A DNA stretch of 64,000 bases from Neofusicoccum parvum (taxonomy: Eukaryota; Ascomycota; Dothideomycetes; Botryosphaeriales; Botryosphaeriaceae). The notes beneath the pieces are model-generated. The model did not search any database and was not told where the DNA came from. It saw only the letters and a list, made by a program, of their open reading frames with translations. Both the position numbers and the translations under genes were made by a program. Location: the NCBI GenBank assembly GCA_020912385.1, contig CP087217.1:1984001-2048000 (forward strand). The letters are read 5' to 3'. Below, in pieces: positions 45,631 through 57,583 of this stretch. Position 1 is the first letter of the stretch, and each line of letters starts with the position of its first letter.

Positions 45631-47013
45631 TCACGGATCCCAGATGGCCTCAAAAAGAAACGAAACCGTGGCTTCTGCCAGGTGCTTACAGCCAAGAAAC
45701 TTGAAACGCTCGTCCGCCAATGCGAAGATTTCTCTCCACTCCTCCTCCGTTCTCTCATTGCCGCTGAACAAGCAGGTCATGCAAAGGTCGAGACCCCTGA
45801 GACAGTTAGTAAAGCGCAGCATCTCTACAAGAAATCGAGCACGACGTACCTGAGATACTTTTCTTCCCAGTAGGGCAATACCCCAGGCTCGACCAGACAG
45901 CCCTCGCTTAGTAGGACCTTTGCGCCCGGCGTCATCGCAGGCACTAAGTTCTTGAGGAACTTGACGCAATACTTCTTCGACCAGTTCGGAAAGACATGGC
46001 GGAAGAGATAGATGTCCGCACCCACCACCGGCTGTACGTCATTCATGTCATGAGCGAGGAACGAGATGCGGTCAGCCAGCGCCGGGTCCAATATTTTCCT
46101 ACCGTACTCAGCTGTACTGGGCAGGTCTTGCACAACAAACTTGAGCTCCGGTGCCTGTCTGGCAATCGCAATGCTAGCATGGCCGTGCGACCCTCCAATC
46201 TGAAGGAATCAGCGTCAAGAACATGGAGGGAGGACCAGCAACCTGACTTACATCTACCACCGTTGCCGCACCCAACGCGCCCCAATTGTACCCCTCTAGT
46301 AGATGTTGCACTCGATGCATCGTACCCTGACCCAAGCTCTTCATCGCGCTTCCAAATACTCTCGCCCGCTCCGGCCTCTCGTCCAGATACCTGTAGATGC
46401 TTTTGCCGCCGAACGCCATGCCGAACGCCGTCTCCTCCGGCTCCTGCGCACTCCCAGGATACTGCTGCATCGCGTCGACCGAGCGCACGGCCGCCGGCGC
46501 CCACTCTTCGAAGATCATATCGTGCCAGTCACGCTCGGGCTCGCCGTTGCGGAGCGCGAGGGAGGCACAAGTGTGTGCAACGTGGTGGGGGACGGGCTCG
46601 CGGAAGACGTGATAGATGGCGGCATGGCGGACGAGACGGGCGACGAGCGCCTCCGGAATGCCGCAGATGGTAGCGACTGCAGCGAAGGTGGTGGTGGAAC
46701 TGGGGGCTGAGGGGACGGCGTCGGCGATGCCAAAGCGGAGGATGGCTTGCAGGCTCATGTTATCGTTGAACTGGTCCATTGCTTGCCAGCGAAGGTGCTC
46801 GGCCGGGCCGAGCGTGAGGGCCGAAAGCTTCTGCAAAGATTCATAGAGACGACCCTGGGATGTTCTGATCTCGAGGTCGTGGATGGGGAGCGGGAGTCTC
46901 GGTGGCCCTTCGATGCCGAAGGAGGGTTGAGGGAGATTGTTTTCATCGAGGAAGTCGGCAATGCGTTTCGCCTCTACGACGATGGTAAGTGCAAGGTCAG
47001 TCAATGGTGACAT
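45631..47013 (-). CDS. SAM-dependent O-methyltransferase (COMT-like)
   Basis: Three exons (47013-46252, 46199-45850, 45796-45631) give 425 residues. The N-terminal half has the helical dimerisation/winged-helix region (NMSLQAILRFGIADAVPSAP, ICGIPEALVARLVRHAAIYH). The SAM site is formed across intron 1: VVD + IGGSHGHASIAIARQAP, followed by FVVQDLP, the acidic residue contacting the ribose. Next come FLAHDMNDVQPVVGADIYLF, a family catalytic-region segment FRHVFPNWSKKYCVKFLKNL, and DLCMTCLFSGNERTEEEW after intron 2. This is PF00891-type, common in polyketide clusters for methylating phenolic hydroxyls. It is divergent from the PKS across 977 bp, and it should act on the polyketide or a later intermediate; the position is not predictable. 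Confidence 0.92.
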
Positions 47014-47990
47014 TGTGATTTCTTGGTGAAGTCACCTGCGTGATGGGAATCAAGGCGAGGTGGTATCTGGTAGAGGGGCAATAGTTACGGAAGGGAGATC
47101 CGCAGGACTTGCTACTTGAAGAATCTAGGGTCCCACGACACGAGATAGCTGAAGCTGTCTCTTGGCACTGGATGCTAAGTACATGGCACCCAGGAATTTA
47201 TTGGAAACTTGCATCTCGTACGATCATGACCGCGTCTGCGATCCTGCGTCTTCATGCCGTGGCAATCCTCCTGCAACCCGCATTCCAAGAATTCCTTTAG
47301 ACTCCCGACCGTCAGGTTCAATAGTGTCAACCTTGGCTTTTCTGCAGGCTGCGTCTGTCAATGTTCGTGTTGCATGTTCTATGGCAGTACTGACGATTCA
47401 GAGCGCATCGCGCTAGTGCTGATAAATCTGTACCACCCATGATTAGTGCTGATTGGAGCATGATCCCTGGCTTCTTCAGTCAATCAACAACGACTTACTA
47501 TCTCTGATAGCCTAAACCAACGTTAGGGCCAATTCCGGTGTTTTGGACGACGTGGTACATAAATCAGGCTGTCGCGAGCTAGCCCGCTTTTCAGTCCCGA
47601 AGTGGTGTCGCAAGAATGCATGTAAACGACGATATTACCCCAATGGGAACGAATATTGGCTTTCGATCCTCCAAAGTTTATCTTGACTAGGGACTGTATC
47701 TTCTAAAGGATTCAGCTGCTTGAAAAATTGCCTCGAAACTTGCATATGTGCCAGTTGCCAACTTCTTCGATGCCTAGAAACACTGCTGGGCACCCTCGCA
47801 TCCTTGGTGGCCGAGACCTGCAGAGACACTATGTCTCAGATACACACCCTGTGTTTGGCGCTACTCATGACTGCTACGTAAGAGTATGAGCCGAGGAACC
47901 TTGCGTTCTAGCAGATTCAAAACCCGTCCTTGGTGCCGCTTGTTAAGCTTCGAGTGGCCAGTGGAATCCGTCGTGCGCATAAACTCTGAA
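47014..47990. promoter_or_regulatory. bidirectional promoter, O-methyltransferase / PKS
   Basis: A 977-bp divergent region separating the two genes. I see no CGG-N-CCG palindrome like that in the ABC/regulator promoter, so this locus may have a different regulator. No gene is supported in it. Confidence 0.55.
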
Positions 47991-50900
47991 ATGGAACCGC
48001 GACAGACCATTTTGCTGTTTGGCGATCAGGCCACTGACGTCAGCTCCTCAATCGACCATGTCATTGAGCAGTCGAAGAGGTCGAACTCGCTCGGGCGATT
48101 CCTGCAAGATGCGAACAATACTCTTCGAGATGAGCTTGTGCATCTCACCGAGGCTGAGCGAGCCATCTTCACATCTGCTGCTAGTATCGAGGAGATGGCC
48201 GAGGAGTATGCAGAGAAAGAGGACCGCACGGGGCTTGGGCATAATTTCCTTCTTTGTGTGACCAGGCTGGGTGAGCTTATACTGTGAGTGCCTTCGCTGA
48301 ATACGTTGTTCGTGCGATTGACGTGATCAGCTTCCTTGAAGAACATCGACAACTTCTGGAATATCCAGGAGGCACAACGCACATGCTAGCGCTCTGTGCT
48401 GGACTCCTTCCTGCGGCGGCAGCTGCAGCAGCCAACGACACTCAGGAGCTTGTCGACATCGGGATCGAAATTGTAGCTGTGGCATTTCGACTCTTCCTCG
48501 GGCTTTGGAGGCGTTCCGCATCCATTGAATCAAGATTAGGTTGCTGGGGGTATTCGATTGCCGGGTGCACCGCAGAGCATCTGGGTCGAATTCTGGGAGA
48601 ATTTCATCTTGCGGAGGTATTACCGTATTCCCGAATGTACCGTTCATTTATCCTGCATCATCGAAGCTGACAGCTCCAGTGCATTCCATTACACCAATAC
48701 GCATACATAGCTGTCGAGTCGCAGACGAAGGTATCGGTTTTTGGGCCGCCAGCGACACTGAACAAACTGTTTGCATGGTCGCACGTGCTGGAAGAGGCCC
48801 CCAAGGTTAGCTTGCGCGTTTACGGAGCTGCCCATGCTACTCATCTTCCAGAACCTGATGCGGAAATGATACTCGGCTCGTCTCCAGTCCTTGCGGTTCC
48901 AATCAAACCAGGAGTGGTCATACTCTCTACCAGTACGTGCAAGCCGTTCACGGCCCCCAGACTTCGTACGCTTCTGCAGGAGATGCTTCGGGATATCTTC
49001 AAACACCCAATGAGGCTTGATGATTCCATTCAAGAGATAGTCTCCAGTGTTACCGGAAAGGGAGATGTCAGGCTCATCGTAGTTGGTCCGACGGGCCACA
49101 CTCCAGCCGTTCGAAAGGCGTTGGAAAATGGCGGTATCGAGGTACAAGTGCTCGAGAGACCCGAGGTTCCATTGAGTAAGACTTGCCGTAGTGGGCCGAC
49201 CCATGTTGCTATTATCGGAGCATCCGGCCGTTTCCCTGGTAGTGAAAATGTTCACGACTTTTGGGAGTCTCTTCTCAGAGCCGAAGACTTCCACACTACG
49301 GTGAGTGCTCAAGACAATCGTGACAGCGAATTCTGATGAGCTGACAACGATGCAGGTCCCCGATGATCGGTTTGACATTAATTTCTGGTGCCATAAGACG
49401 AAATTGAGCAAGAACGCATCGTCGGTCCCGTACGGATGCTTTCTCGACAGACCCGGTGCATTCGACAACCGGTTTTTTAGCATTTCTCCCCGCGAAGCAA
49501 TGCAGATGGATCCGACTCAGCGACTAATGCTGATGGCGAGCTACGAGGCCTTGGAAATGGCAGGCTACAGCCAGGAGAGATCCTCGAGTGGGCCAGCTCA
49601 GCGCATCACCACTTTCCTGGGCCAGACTACGGATGACTGGCGTGACATCAACCATCAAGAAGGAGTGGACATCTACTACGTTCCTGCCACACAGCGCTCC
49701 TTTGGGCCCGGACGCATCCACCACCACTTCAAATGGGAAGGGCCGACGTATAGCGTCGATTCCGCATGTGCGTCCAGCGCCACAGCCGTATCTCTCGCGT
49801 ACTCGGCGCTGGTCAACCGCGATGCCGACATGGCTCTAGCAGGCGGCGGCGCCATCATTGCGTCGCCCATGCCACTTGCCGGCGTCGGCCGAGGAGGATT
49901 CTTGTCTGAGACCGGGGCTTGTAAGCCGTTTCGTGCTGATGCCGACGGCTATTGCCGAGGCGAGGGAGTCGGAGTCATCATTCTGAAGCGGCTCGAGGAT
50001 GCCGTGGCGGCCAAGGACAACATCATGGCCGTCATCGGCGGTGCGGCACGGAACCACTCGGCGCTTGCCAGCTCCATCACGCATCCACATGCAGGAGCAC
50101 AGCAGAGGCTCTACAGGCAGGTCCTTCGACAGGCTAACATCAAGCCTACGGAAGTTGGCTATGTGGAAATGCACGGCACGGGAACGCAGGCCGGCGACGT
50201 GTGCGAAATGTCATCGGTAGTCGAAGTATTCGCCAAGGGTCGAACCGAAGCAAACCCTCTTATCCTTGGTGCAGTCAAGGCATGCGTCGGTCACAGCGAA
50301 GCGGCTGCCGGTATTACCGGGCTGATCAAGGCCTTGATGGTGCTTCGAGATGGCGAAGTTCCTCCCCAGCCGGGTTTACCATCAGTACCACTGAATCCGG
50401 CGTTTCCGCCACTGCACAACATGAACGTGCGTGTTGCTGACCGCCGCATGCAACTGCGAGCGCCGGCAACGGGAGATGGAAAGAGAAGACTGTTAGTCAA
50501 CAACTTCGACGCGGCAGGTGGGAACACGTGCTTCGTGTTGGAAGAGGCTCCTTCAACGATACAACCAGCTGGCAAAGACCCTCGGACCCACCACGTTGTC
50601 GCTTGCTCAGCCCACTGCGCGAAGTCCCTGCGAGGAAACCAACAGCAGCTCCTTGATTATCTCAACAGCCATCCAGGCACCAGGCTGTGTGACCTCGCCT
50701 ACACCACCGCGGCGCGCCGAATGCACCACCAGTTCCGCTCCGCGTGCATGGCTGAGTCCGTCGAGGACGTCAGCAATTTTCTTCAAACAGAACTCGCGGA
50801 AAGGTCTGAGCAGAAACGGGCTGATGGCGGGAGCAAGGTACCCGTCGGCTTCGTCTTCACTGGTCAAGGTGCGCAGTATGCCGGCATGGGAAAGCAGCTC

Positions 50901-53267
50901 TTCGAAACATCTGCACAGTTCCGGCATACGATACGCAGCTACCAGGATATTTGCAATACGCACGGCTTTCCCTCGTTCTTAGAGATCATCACCAACAGCG
51001 ACGTTGACATGACTTCAAAGACCACGGTGCAGACGCAACTGGCCATTGTTGCGCTGGAAATAGGCCTGGCTAATCTTTGGAAGAGCTGGGGTGTACACCC
51101 AGACTGGGTCATTGGCCACAGTCTCGGCGAGTACGCTGCTCTACACGTTGCCGAAGTTTTGTCCATCAGCGATGTGCTCTACCTTGTCGGTCAACGCGCG
51201 ATGGCGGTAGAGGAGAAGTGTTTGCGGGGAACTTATTCCATGCTTGCAGTGTCCTCGGCATCCGAAGATACTGAGCGTATCATCGCGGCTGAGTCCCTCA
51301 ATTCATGTGAGGTAGCTTGCAGGAACTCCCCTATCTCGACTGTGTGCAGCGGCAAGAACGAAGACATTCACAAATTGCAGACTTTGCTAGCGGGGAAACA
51401 CAACGTCGCCAAGGCGCAACTTCTCAAGATTCCGTTTGGGTTCCACTCATCCCAACTGGACCCAGTGCTTGAAGTCTTTGAAAGAAAAGCGCGGGGAGTT
51501 CAATTCCAAAGACCATCAATCCCAGTCGGCTCTACGCTACACGGACAGATCGTCAACACTGGTGGTGTGTTTAGTGCTGCATATCTCATGCGGCAGGCAC
51601 GGGAGGCCGTCAACTTCATCGGAGCCTTAGAAGACTGCAAAGCCATAGGACTAGCGAATGACCAAGCCGTCTGGATTGAAATAGGGCCCAGTCCGGTTTG
51701 TCTTAGCATGGTCGGTGCTACGCTGGATGTTTCAGTCAGTAACCTCCTGCCCACAATCAAGCCCAGAGACAGCGACTGGAAGACTGTCTCCTGCTCGTTG
51801 GCTGCTCTGTATAACTTCGGACTACCGATTAGATGGCCCAAAATCCACCAGGAGTACCTCGGAGCGCTGAGGTTTCTTTCTCTGCCCTCGTATGTGTTTG
51901 ATCCCAAGGACTACTGGACAACATTCGCCGAGAATCCTCGTGAGATACCTTCTCCTACACCGGTTCAGCTATCGAGCTTTATTCACAGAGTTGAACAAGA
52001 ATCTATCAGCAACCAGGACGTCTCTGCAAGGTTCATTGCGCATGTCTCCGAGCCGCAGCTACTCGAAGCTGTCCGTGGGCACTTGATTGACGGGTTCCCT
52101 TTTTGTCCGAGCTGCGTGCTCTGGGAGCTGGCATACGCTGCAGCCAAGCACCTCTACCAGAAAACGCATCATGGTCAGAAAATTCCCGCAATGTACATCG
52201 TGGATCTGGAGTTTCCCCACCCGCTCGTCGTCTCGGATGGAAACAATGACTTAGCGATTGTGATGGACGCTTCAGCGTGCTCAAAGAATGACTGGACCAC
52301 AGGCATCGTGTTCACAACACGAACGGGGGCCGATACCCATGACCTAGCCACTTGCAGAGTCCGATTCTGCTCCCAAGCACAACAATCGCAAATCGAATGG
52401 AACAAACTCTCGTTCTTCATCACACAGCGGATTTCGTATATCTGTGCATCTGCCTCAACCGGACAGAGCGGCCACTTCCTTCGCAAGCGCGTACTGTATC
52501 GTCTGTTCTCAAATCTCGTCAACTACGGCCAGCGCTTCCAAGGAATGGAGAACGTCGCGGTGACCGATGACCTCACCGAGGCCGTCGCCACAGCCAAACT
52601 CACGCCTGCCACCGGCGCAGGGCCATTTGCCACTGGTAGCAGCCCGTACTGGATGGACACCGTGATCCAAGCTGCCGGATTCGTGCTCAACGCAAACCTC
52701 GATGGCGAAGACGACAATGCATACCTCCTCATTGGGTTCGAAAGCTACAGGCTCAGCGAGGACCTGGTTGAGGGCGAGACGTACACGTCGTACGTGCACA
52801 TGCCCAAGGCTGAGGCCGATGGGTTTGTGAGAGGCGACGCGTATGTCTGCCGTGGAGGAAGCGTGGTCGGTGTTTGCTCCGGCATTAAGGCGCAAAAGAT
52901 CCCACGAGACATCCTGCGGTACGTCCTCATGCAGGCTGCTTCCCCAAGCATCTCAAGTAGGAGAAGACCAGAGCGGAGCAACAGTAGCCACGAATCCACA
53001 CCGAGCACTAGCGCTGCTGTAACAGCTCCATCCGTCGAAGGAAATGGTACCGATATAGCTGCTTTGGTGATCGCCGCCGTGGCCGCCGAAACGGGGATCC
53101 GTCCGGACGACCTAGAGCCCAGCACGCGCTTCGCGGACCTTGGAGTTGACTCGCTCATGAGCATCTCTATCATCATAAAGCTCCAAAAGATGGGTGTTAT
53201 TACGCTCCCAGCTGCTTTCTTTTGCGAGCACCAAACGGTTGATGAAATAATTAGGAAATTCAGATAG
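47991..53267 (+). CDS. non-reducing polyketide synthase, SAT-KS-MAT-PT-ACP, no release domain
   Basis: Four exons (47991-48283, 48331-48616, 48680-49300, 49356-53267) give 1,703 residues. The starter-unit ACP transacylase begins ILLFGDQATD and has LCAGLL with Cys about 120. KS: Cys 538 in VDSACASSA, His 673 in EMHGTG, His 713 in CVGHSEAAAG. Malonyl-CoA transacylase: GHSLGEY with Ser 989. Product template: His 1309 in GHLIDGFPFCPS and Asp 1501 in PYWMDTVIQAAGF. One ACP near the end with LGVDSLMS, Ser 1666. The protein stops about 37 residues after this Ser. There is no ketoreductase, dehydratase, enoylreductase, C-methyltransferase, thioesterase or reductase domain. It would make an aromatic polyketide from malonyl-CoA that must be released in trans or spontaneously. 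All catalytic residues are present. Confidence 0.95.
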
Positions 53268-53852
53268 TATATATAGTACCGCACTGAAATACAACGGCAG
53301 GCCTGTGCCTCTAAGGACTAAACGTATATTAGGCGTGGTAAGAAGAATTTCTTATATCTTACTAGTAAAAATGAGTGGACGGCAAAAAGACTACTATTTT
53401 CAGAGGTCTTGACCTCTCTTTTTGGCGGCGTCTGGGTCGACCAACTCCTCGCTGCTTTAAGCGAGAGTCTATTCGCTGATAGCGACCCCCACGCGCACGT
53501 CCCTCCATACGGTGCCGCCGCGCAGCCAGCTGATCCTTGCTAAAGACCAGCCATCACTACATATTGCATTGTCCGTCGGCCACCCCGGACAGAGCTCCTT
53601 GGTAGATGCCTAATTTACATAGATTCTCAAGGTGCATCGATAGATGCTCCGCCTTTACAGCCACCAAACGTATATATAAACTCTTCTCTTCCACCTTTCT
53701 ATCATGTAAGACAGCATCCTCCACTACGTCGCCTCTCGCTCATAGTCTTGTTATCACTCACCCTTCTGCTCCATAAGATCTGACCACCACTAAGGAGATT
53801 CTTTCATTCCGCCATACCCCAACGAACTCTACAGGCCGCCTTACTGGAGCGC
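53268..53852. other. intergenic, boundary of repeat-rich region
   Basis: About 0.6 kb after the PKS stop. I see no gene. It separates the metabolite locus from the repeat-rich segment that starts with the DUF3435 pseudogene. Confidence 0.5.
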
Positions 53853-56155
53853 ATGTCGCCTCCCAAAGCAGCGGTCCCCGACTGTCTGAACGCAGAATAC
53901 TTGGACAGGATTGAGGCGGAGTTCAACGAATCAACACTCACCCAACGTATCTACAGCAACAGTAGCGAGACGCTCTTCAAGCACGTAGAGAAGCTCTGGT
54001 CAACGTAGGTTCTGCCTCTGATTCCGGGAAGTATTAACTTGACCACCAAGGCCAGGTATTGCGGAACCAGACAGCTACATCCACAGGAGGCCATGGAGAC
54101 CGCCAGCATAAAACGACTCCACAACTTCTTCTTCTGGGTGCTGAGCTCTCGCAAAGAAACCTTAAGGGCGAAAGGTACACTGGAGACATACTAGAAGGTC
54201 TTTTATCTGGTTCGAGAGCGTCGGGTAGGAGGCAAGCTCGACAAGCTTATTATCAGGCAGATGCACGGAGTAAGTCCATCAGCCTCCGCGGCCATAGACG
54301 GGGATATACTGAGAGCTACTCAAGGTCTTACAGAGACTGGTCAAAGACTTCGGCCTGCAGACGAAGAAGAGAGAAAAGGTCGCGATACATATCAAGGATC
54401 TTTTCGAGGTCCTGAGGACGCAGTGGATTTTAATAGAGATGACTTTCAATCACGAAAGGCATCGCACACAGCTATCACTCATCATGCTACTGGCGGGGAT
54501 CACGGGGAGCAGACCCGGAGCGCTCCTAGCCCTCCGCTACCGCGATGTGCAAGTCACTCTCATCCAGGACTCCACGGGTGGCGGGCGACCGCTCGTGCTG
54601 ATCGAGCTGATCTACGAATACACCAAGGGATATCTCGGTGCGAAAGATAGGTACGATCGGGTACTCGAGCATTGTGTTACGACCCCTACTCATGAATAAC
54701 TTAGCAACACCTTTCCCATCCCGGAAATCAGACACGATCCGTGCCTTTTCCTCTCCCCGCATACCTACTTCCTGGCTTTGGTGTTCAGCGACCGAGCCTT
54801 CGCGGCTCCGGATCTTGATGGGCCAGAGGCACTGTTCAAGCTGAGGGTGGTCGACGGACTGATGGAGGCCCGCCTCCCGTGGAAAGAGGAAGTGCTCGAC
54901 CTTCCCATCTTCCGCAAGTCGCACCACACGGTCTACGGCATGGAGATATCGAACAAGCCCCTGCCTAACAGCGTGGTTCGCCCCTGGCTGAGAAAGCTCG
55001 GGGAAATCACCGGCATGAAGAAGATCTGCCATCCGTACGTTCTGCGGTACGCCGCCGGGAAAGCGTTCGATGGCCGCGGTACGCGCAATACCCATACCCC
55101 GCGGCTCTATCGTGATGTATTCCAATAGCCGGAACCAGACGGAAAGTTGCAGCTGACGAACGTTCAAATCAGACGAGATCAGCGACTCGCTGCGGAACCT
55201 GATTATGCAGCACTCCAAGTCGGACGTCTTCCAGAGGCACTACCTCCCACGGTATATCAGCGCAGACACGCAGGCCGCCTATCGAGGACTGGCGTCCCAG
55301 TCGTCGGTCATACGAGAAGCGTGTGGGATGCGGCGTTCGATAGATCCCCGGCGGCCGTGAAAGCTTACTGCCGAGCAGTCATCCCACATCGAGACGCACC
55401 CAAGGGTCATCGCGCTTTTCCAGAAACGGGACGAAATCGACCAAGGCCTCGTCCTGGCGAAGCGGGCGAAAGCCTCCTCGGCAGCACTCCGTCTCCTCCA
55501 AGCCTCCAAGCGTGAGGCTACCCTCGCCCTTAGAAGGGAGAAGCAACGGCAGAGTAAGGTACTCCTCGAGAAACTCAAGGACGAATACAACAGGAATCAA
55601 GCCGTTGCCGACATTCAGAACCAGCTCAACGACCGGCCGGTTGACGCTCCGCGGCATACATCACGTGAGTCTCTACCTCCCGAGAGGGCCCGAGCGGTCC
55701 GGGTACTCCTCACACTCCCCGAAACGACCGCCGGTAGAGAGAGAGACCGAGAAACACGCGCGATCACGGCGCTCTACGCACTTTGCAGGACCAGGGAAGG
55801 TTTCGCGGGCCATACCCAGCCTTCAAGCGATTCGATGCAGCGGACATTGCACGCGGGCCAGAACCGCCGTGTGACGGACACGGAAATTTCATCTCCGGAC
55901 GGCGTTCCGAGCCCCGTCCCTATGCGCTGTAGGTCGACCCAGTGCTTCCTCTGCCTCGGAGACGCGCACAGCTCGGTATAGAAGCGAACAAAGGAGTTCT
56001 ACAGTCGAAAGGACCTGGAGAAACATTTACGCCGTTACCACCTTCGACACCTCTCCGAGGACGACGTGGTCATCATATGTCCCATGGATAGTACCAAGCT
56101 GTATTCGACATCGCAGCTTATTGAACACGGGAAGTCGGTGCACTGGATCTCCTAG
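53853..56155 (+). pseudogene. DUF3435 (tyrosine-recombinase-like) gene with three stops
   Basis: From the ATG at 53853 (MSPPKAAVPDCLNAEYLDRI) the reading can be followed through several introns to a stop at 56153-56155. The core matches DUF3435: TFNHERHRTQLSLIMLLAGI, TGSRPGALLALRYRDVQ, LIYEYTKGYLGAKD, then NTFPIPEIRHDPCLFLSPHT, HTVYGMEISNKPLPNS, HPYVLRYAAGKAF and IMQHSKSDVFQRHYLPRYIS. The conserved R (SRPGA), R (LRYAAG), H and Y (QHS/HYL) positions of the recombinase fold are retained. A C-terminal segment (FYSRKDLEKHLRRYHLRHL) looks like a zinc-finger-type unit. Premature stops are TAG at 54192-54194, TGA at 55358-55360 and TAG at 55979-55981. DUF3435 proteins include Starship captains and other crypton-like or domesticated copies; this one should be inactive. 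Confidence 0.75.
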
Positions 56156-56222
56156 GTTGGTCGTGGAGTCTAAGGTGGATGCTTCTGGGATCTGGTTCGT
56201 CTGGCTGTCATGAAACTGACAC

Positions 56223-56438
56223 TGTCGAACGGCGCGAGAAAGAATACACCGCTGGTTTTCTCATTGTTGCTACTGAGGCCTGCTATATACGTGTAATAAT
56301 CGGATTTACGGAAATACGCATAAACGGGGTAAATGAGGTGTGTAGGGGTAAGTGTATGGTGCGGCAAAAAGTAAAGAAAGAACGCGTGTATAAGCAAAAG
56401 CAAGCAAAACACGTGATTACGGGCCAATGTGGTTGACA
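56223..56438 (+). repeat. LTR-like repeat, copy 1 (216 bp)
   Basis: A 216-bp unit from TGTCGAACGG to TGGTTGACA with TG...CA ends and short imperfect terminal inverted repeats (TGTC-GAA / TTGACA). The second copy at 62677-63605 is the same length once its insertion is removed. The copies differ by six transitions and no indels. I find no clear 5-bp target-site duplication at either copy and no retrotransposon internal region between them, so they are best called solo-LTR-like. Confidence 0.7.
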
Positions 56439-56444
56439 CCTCTG

Positions 56445-56471
56445 CCCCCCCCCCCCCCCCCCCCCCCCCCC
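56445..56471. repeat. C27 homopolymer
   Basis: Twenty-seven consecutive cytosines, followed by a CT-rich run (TCCCCTCTCTCTCTCTCC). It starts 6 bp after the end of the LTR-like copy. The exact length is likely to be unreliable in any assembly. Confidence 0.9.
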
Positions 56472-56829
56472 TCCCCTCTCTCTCTCTCCGCCACGGGAAG
56501 GCCCTACCGTCAATGTAATAAAATTCAGCATTCAAGACTGCACCTCACATATTCAGTTGAGAAGCAGCTATTCTGAGCACCTCCAAATCAATTCGAGTCT
56601 TCCGTACGTTCGTGCGCCGAGGCGTGAAGTTTTAGGTGCAGGGATGAAATATTTATAATTTTCACCGCCCTGTCCGTTGATAGTACCTGGAGCTTACTTT
56701 AAGGGTAGTAGAAATTTTCCACACTTCTCAGTCTAAACATATAAGCAACCAGCTGCCATCATCTTGTTTGACCGTCGAACCACCGCCCCATCCCCGGATT
56801 TGAGGCTCACGTTATACTCACCCCGCGAC
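56472..56829. other. intergenic
   Basis: About 360 bp with no gene that I can support. Confidence 0.45.
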
Positions 56830-57543
56830 ATGGATTCCATCGATGCAAGAGTCGACAGAGCGATGAACCAAGCTATACACAAAACGGATGACTCTGAACC
56901 CACCGCGCTGAAAGATCTGGTTCAAAATCTTGCCGCGGGGCTCGATGATAGCCAGTTGTCGTTGCTCGTGATGTGGTGCAACGCAAGAGGCATCCGAGTT
57001 GTCTTGGAGCGCTTCCCTCCTGAGCGATGCGCGTCGATCTTGGTAAGGCTCTGTGAAAGGGAAGAGTACAGAGGAATTGCAGCTCGTGCTCTCCTCAGAC
57101 TCGAGGAGGAAAAGCGCATATCGATTCTGAACCATTGGCGATAGGGCGGCGAAGAACAGCCACCTTACGAAAATGGCATGCTTTGCCTATCGTCTTTCAA
57201 CGACGAAAAGATCAAGATTTGGAATCGCGAAGGACAAGAGTTCAAATTACCCAACAAATACATATTCATCGACCACTGACCAAAAGGATTCCCAAATTCA
57301 ACGATGAAATGCGCTTTCTGCGACCAGGGCTACGAGAAAGGGTAAATTTTGTATCCCACCAATTGTAGAAACGACCATACCTACCACGAGATATGCGAAA
57401 TGAAGGACGAAAGGGATAAGGGTATCGTAGAGGGACATTGCGCTCGCTGTGGCAGAGGTTACCAATCCCGTGATGAGTTGAGATCCGAGATTAGAGAAAG
57501 GCTCGTGGGTGAACGGAGCCGGGGCAGTTCGAACAGTCTTTGA
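56830..57543 (+). pseudogene. interrupted RING-H2-like gene, three in-frame stops, no frameshift
   Basis: From the ATG at 56830 a single reading frame can be followed for 238 codons to a final TGA at 57541-57543, broken only by TAG (57142-57144), TGA (57277-57279) and TAA (57343-57345). The first part is acidic and helical (MDSIDARVDRAMNQAIHKTD, LVQNLAAGLDDSQLSLLVMW). The last part contains C-x2-C (KCAFCDQG), then C-x3-H-x2-H-x2-C (NCRNDHTYHEIC) and C-x2-C (GHCARCGRGY), the spacing of a RING-H2 finger. There are no insertions or deletions. The three stops are each one C-to-T step (or G-to-A) from a sense codon, as RIP would produce. It would be a small RING-type protein if intact; expression is unlikely. 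Confidence 0.6.
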
Positions 57544-57583
57544 GAACCTCGTCCATCATTTCTCATCGGCCAGGCCTTCAAGT

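Noticed and set aside
57343..57369. A 27-nt GT-AG intron that would remove the TAA in the RING-H2 frame
   Set aside because: Too short for splicing, and it would delete a zinc-ligand Cys that has perfect RING-H2 spacing.
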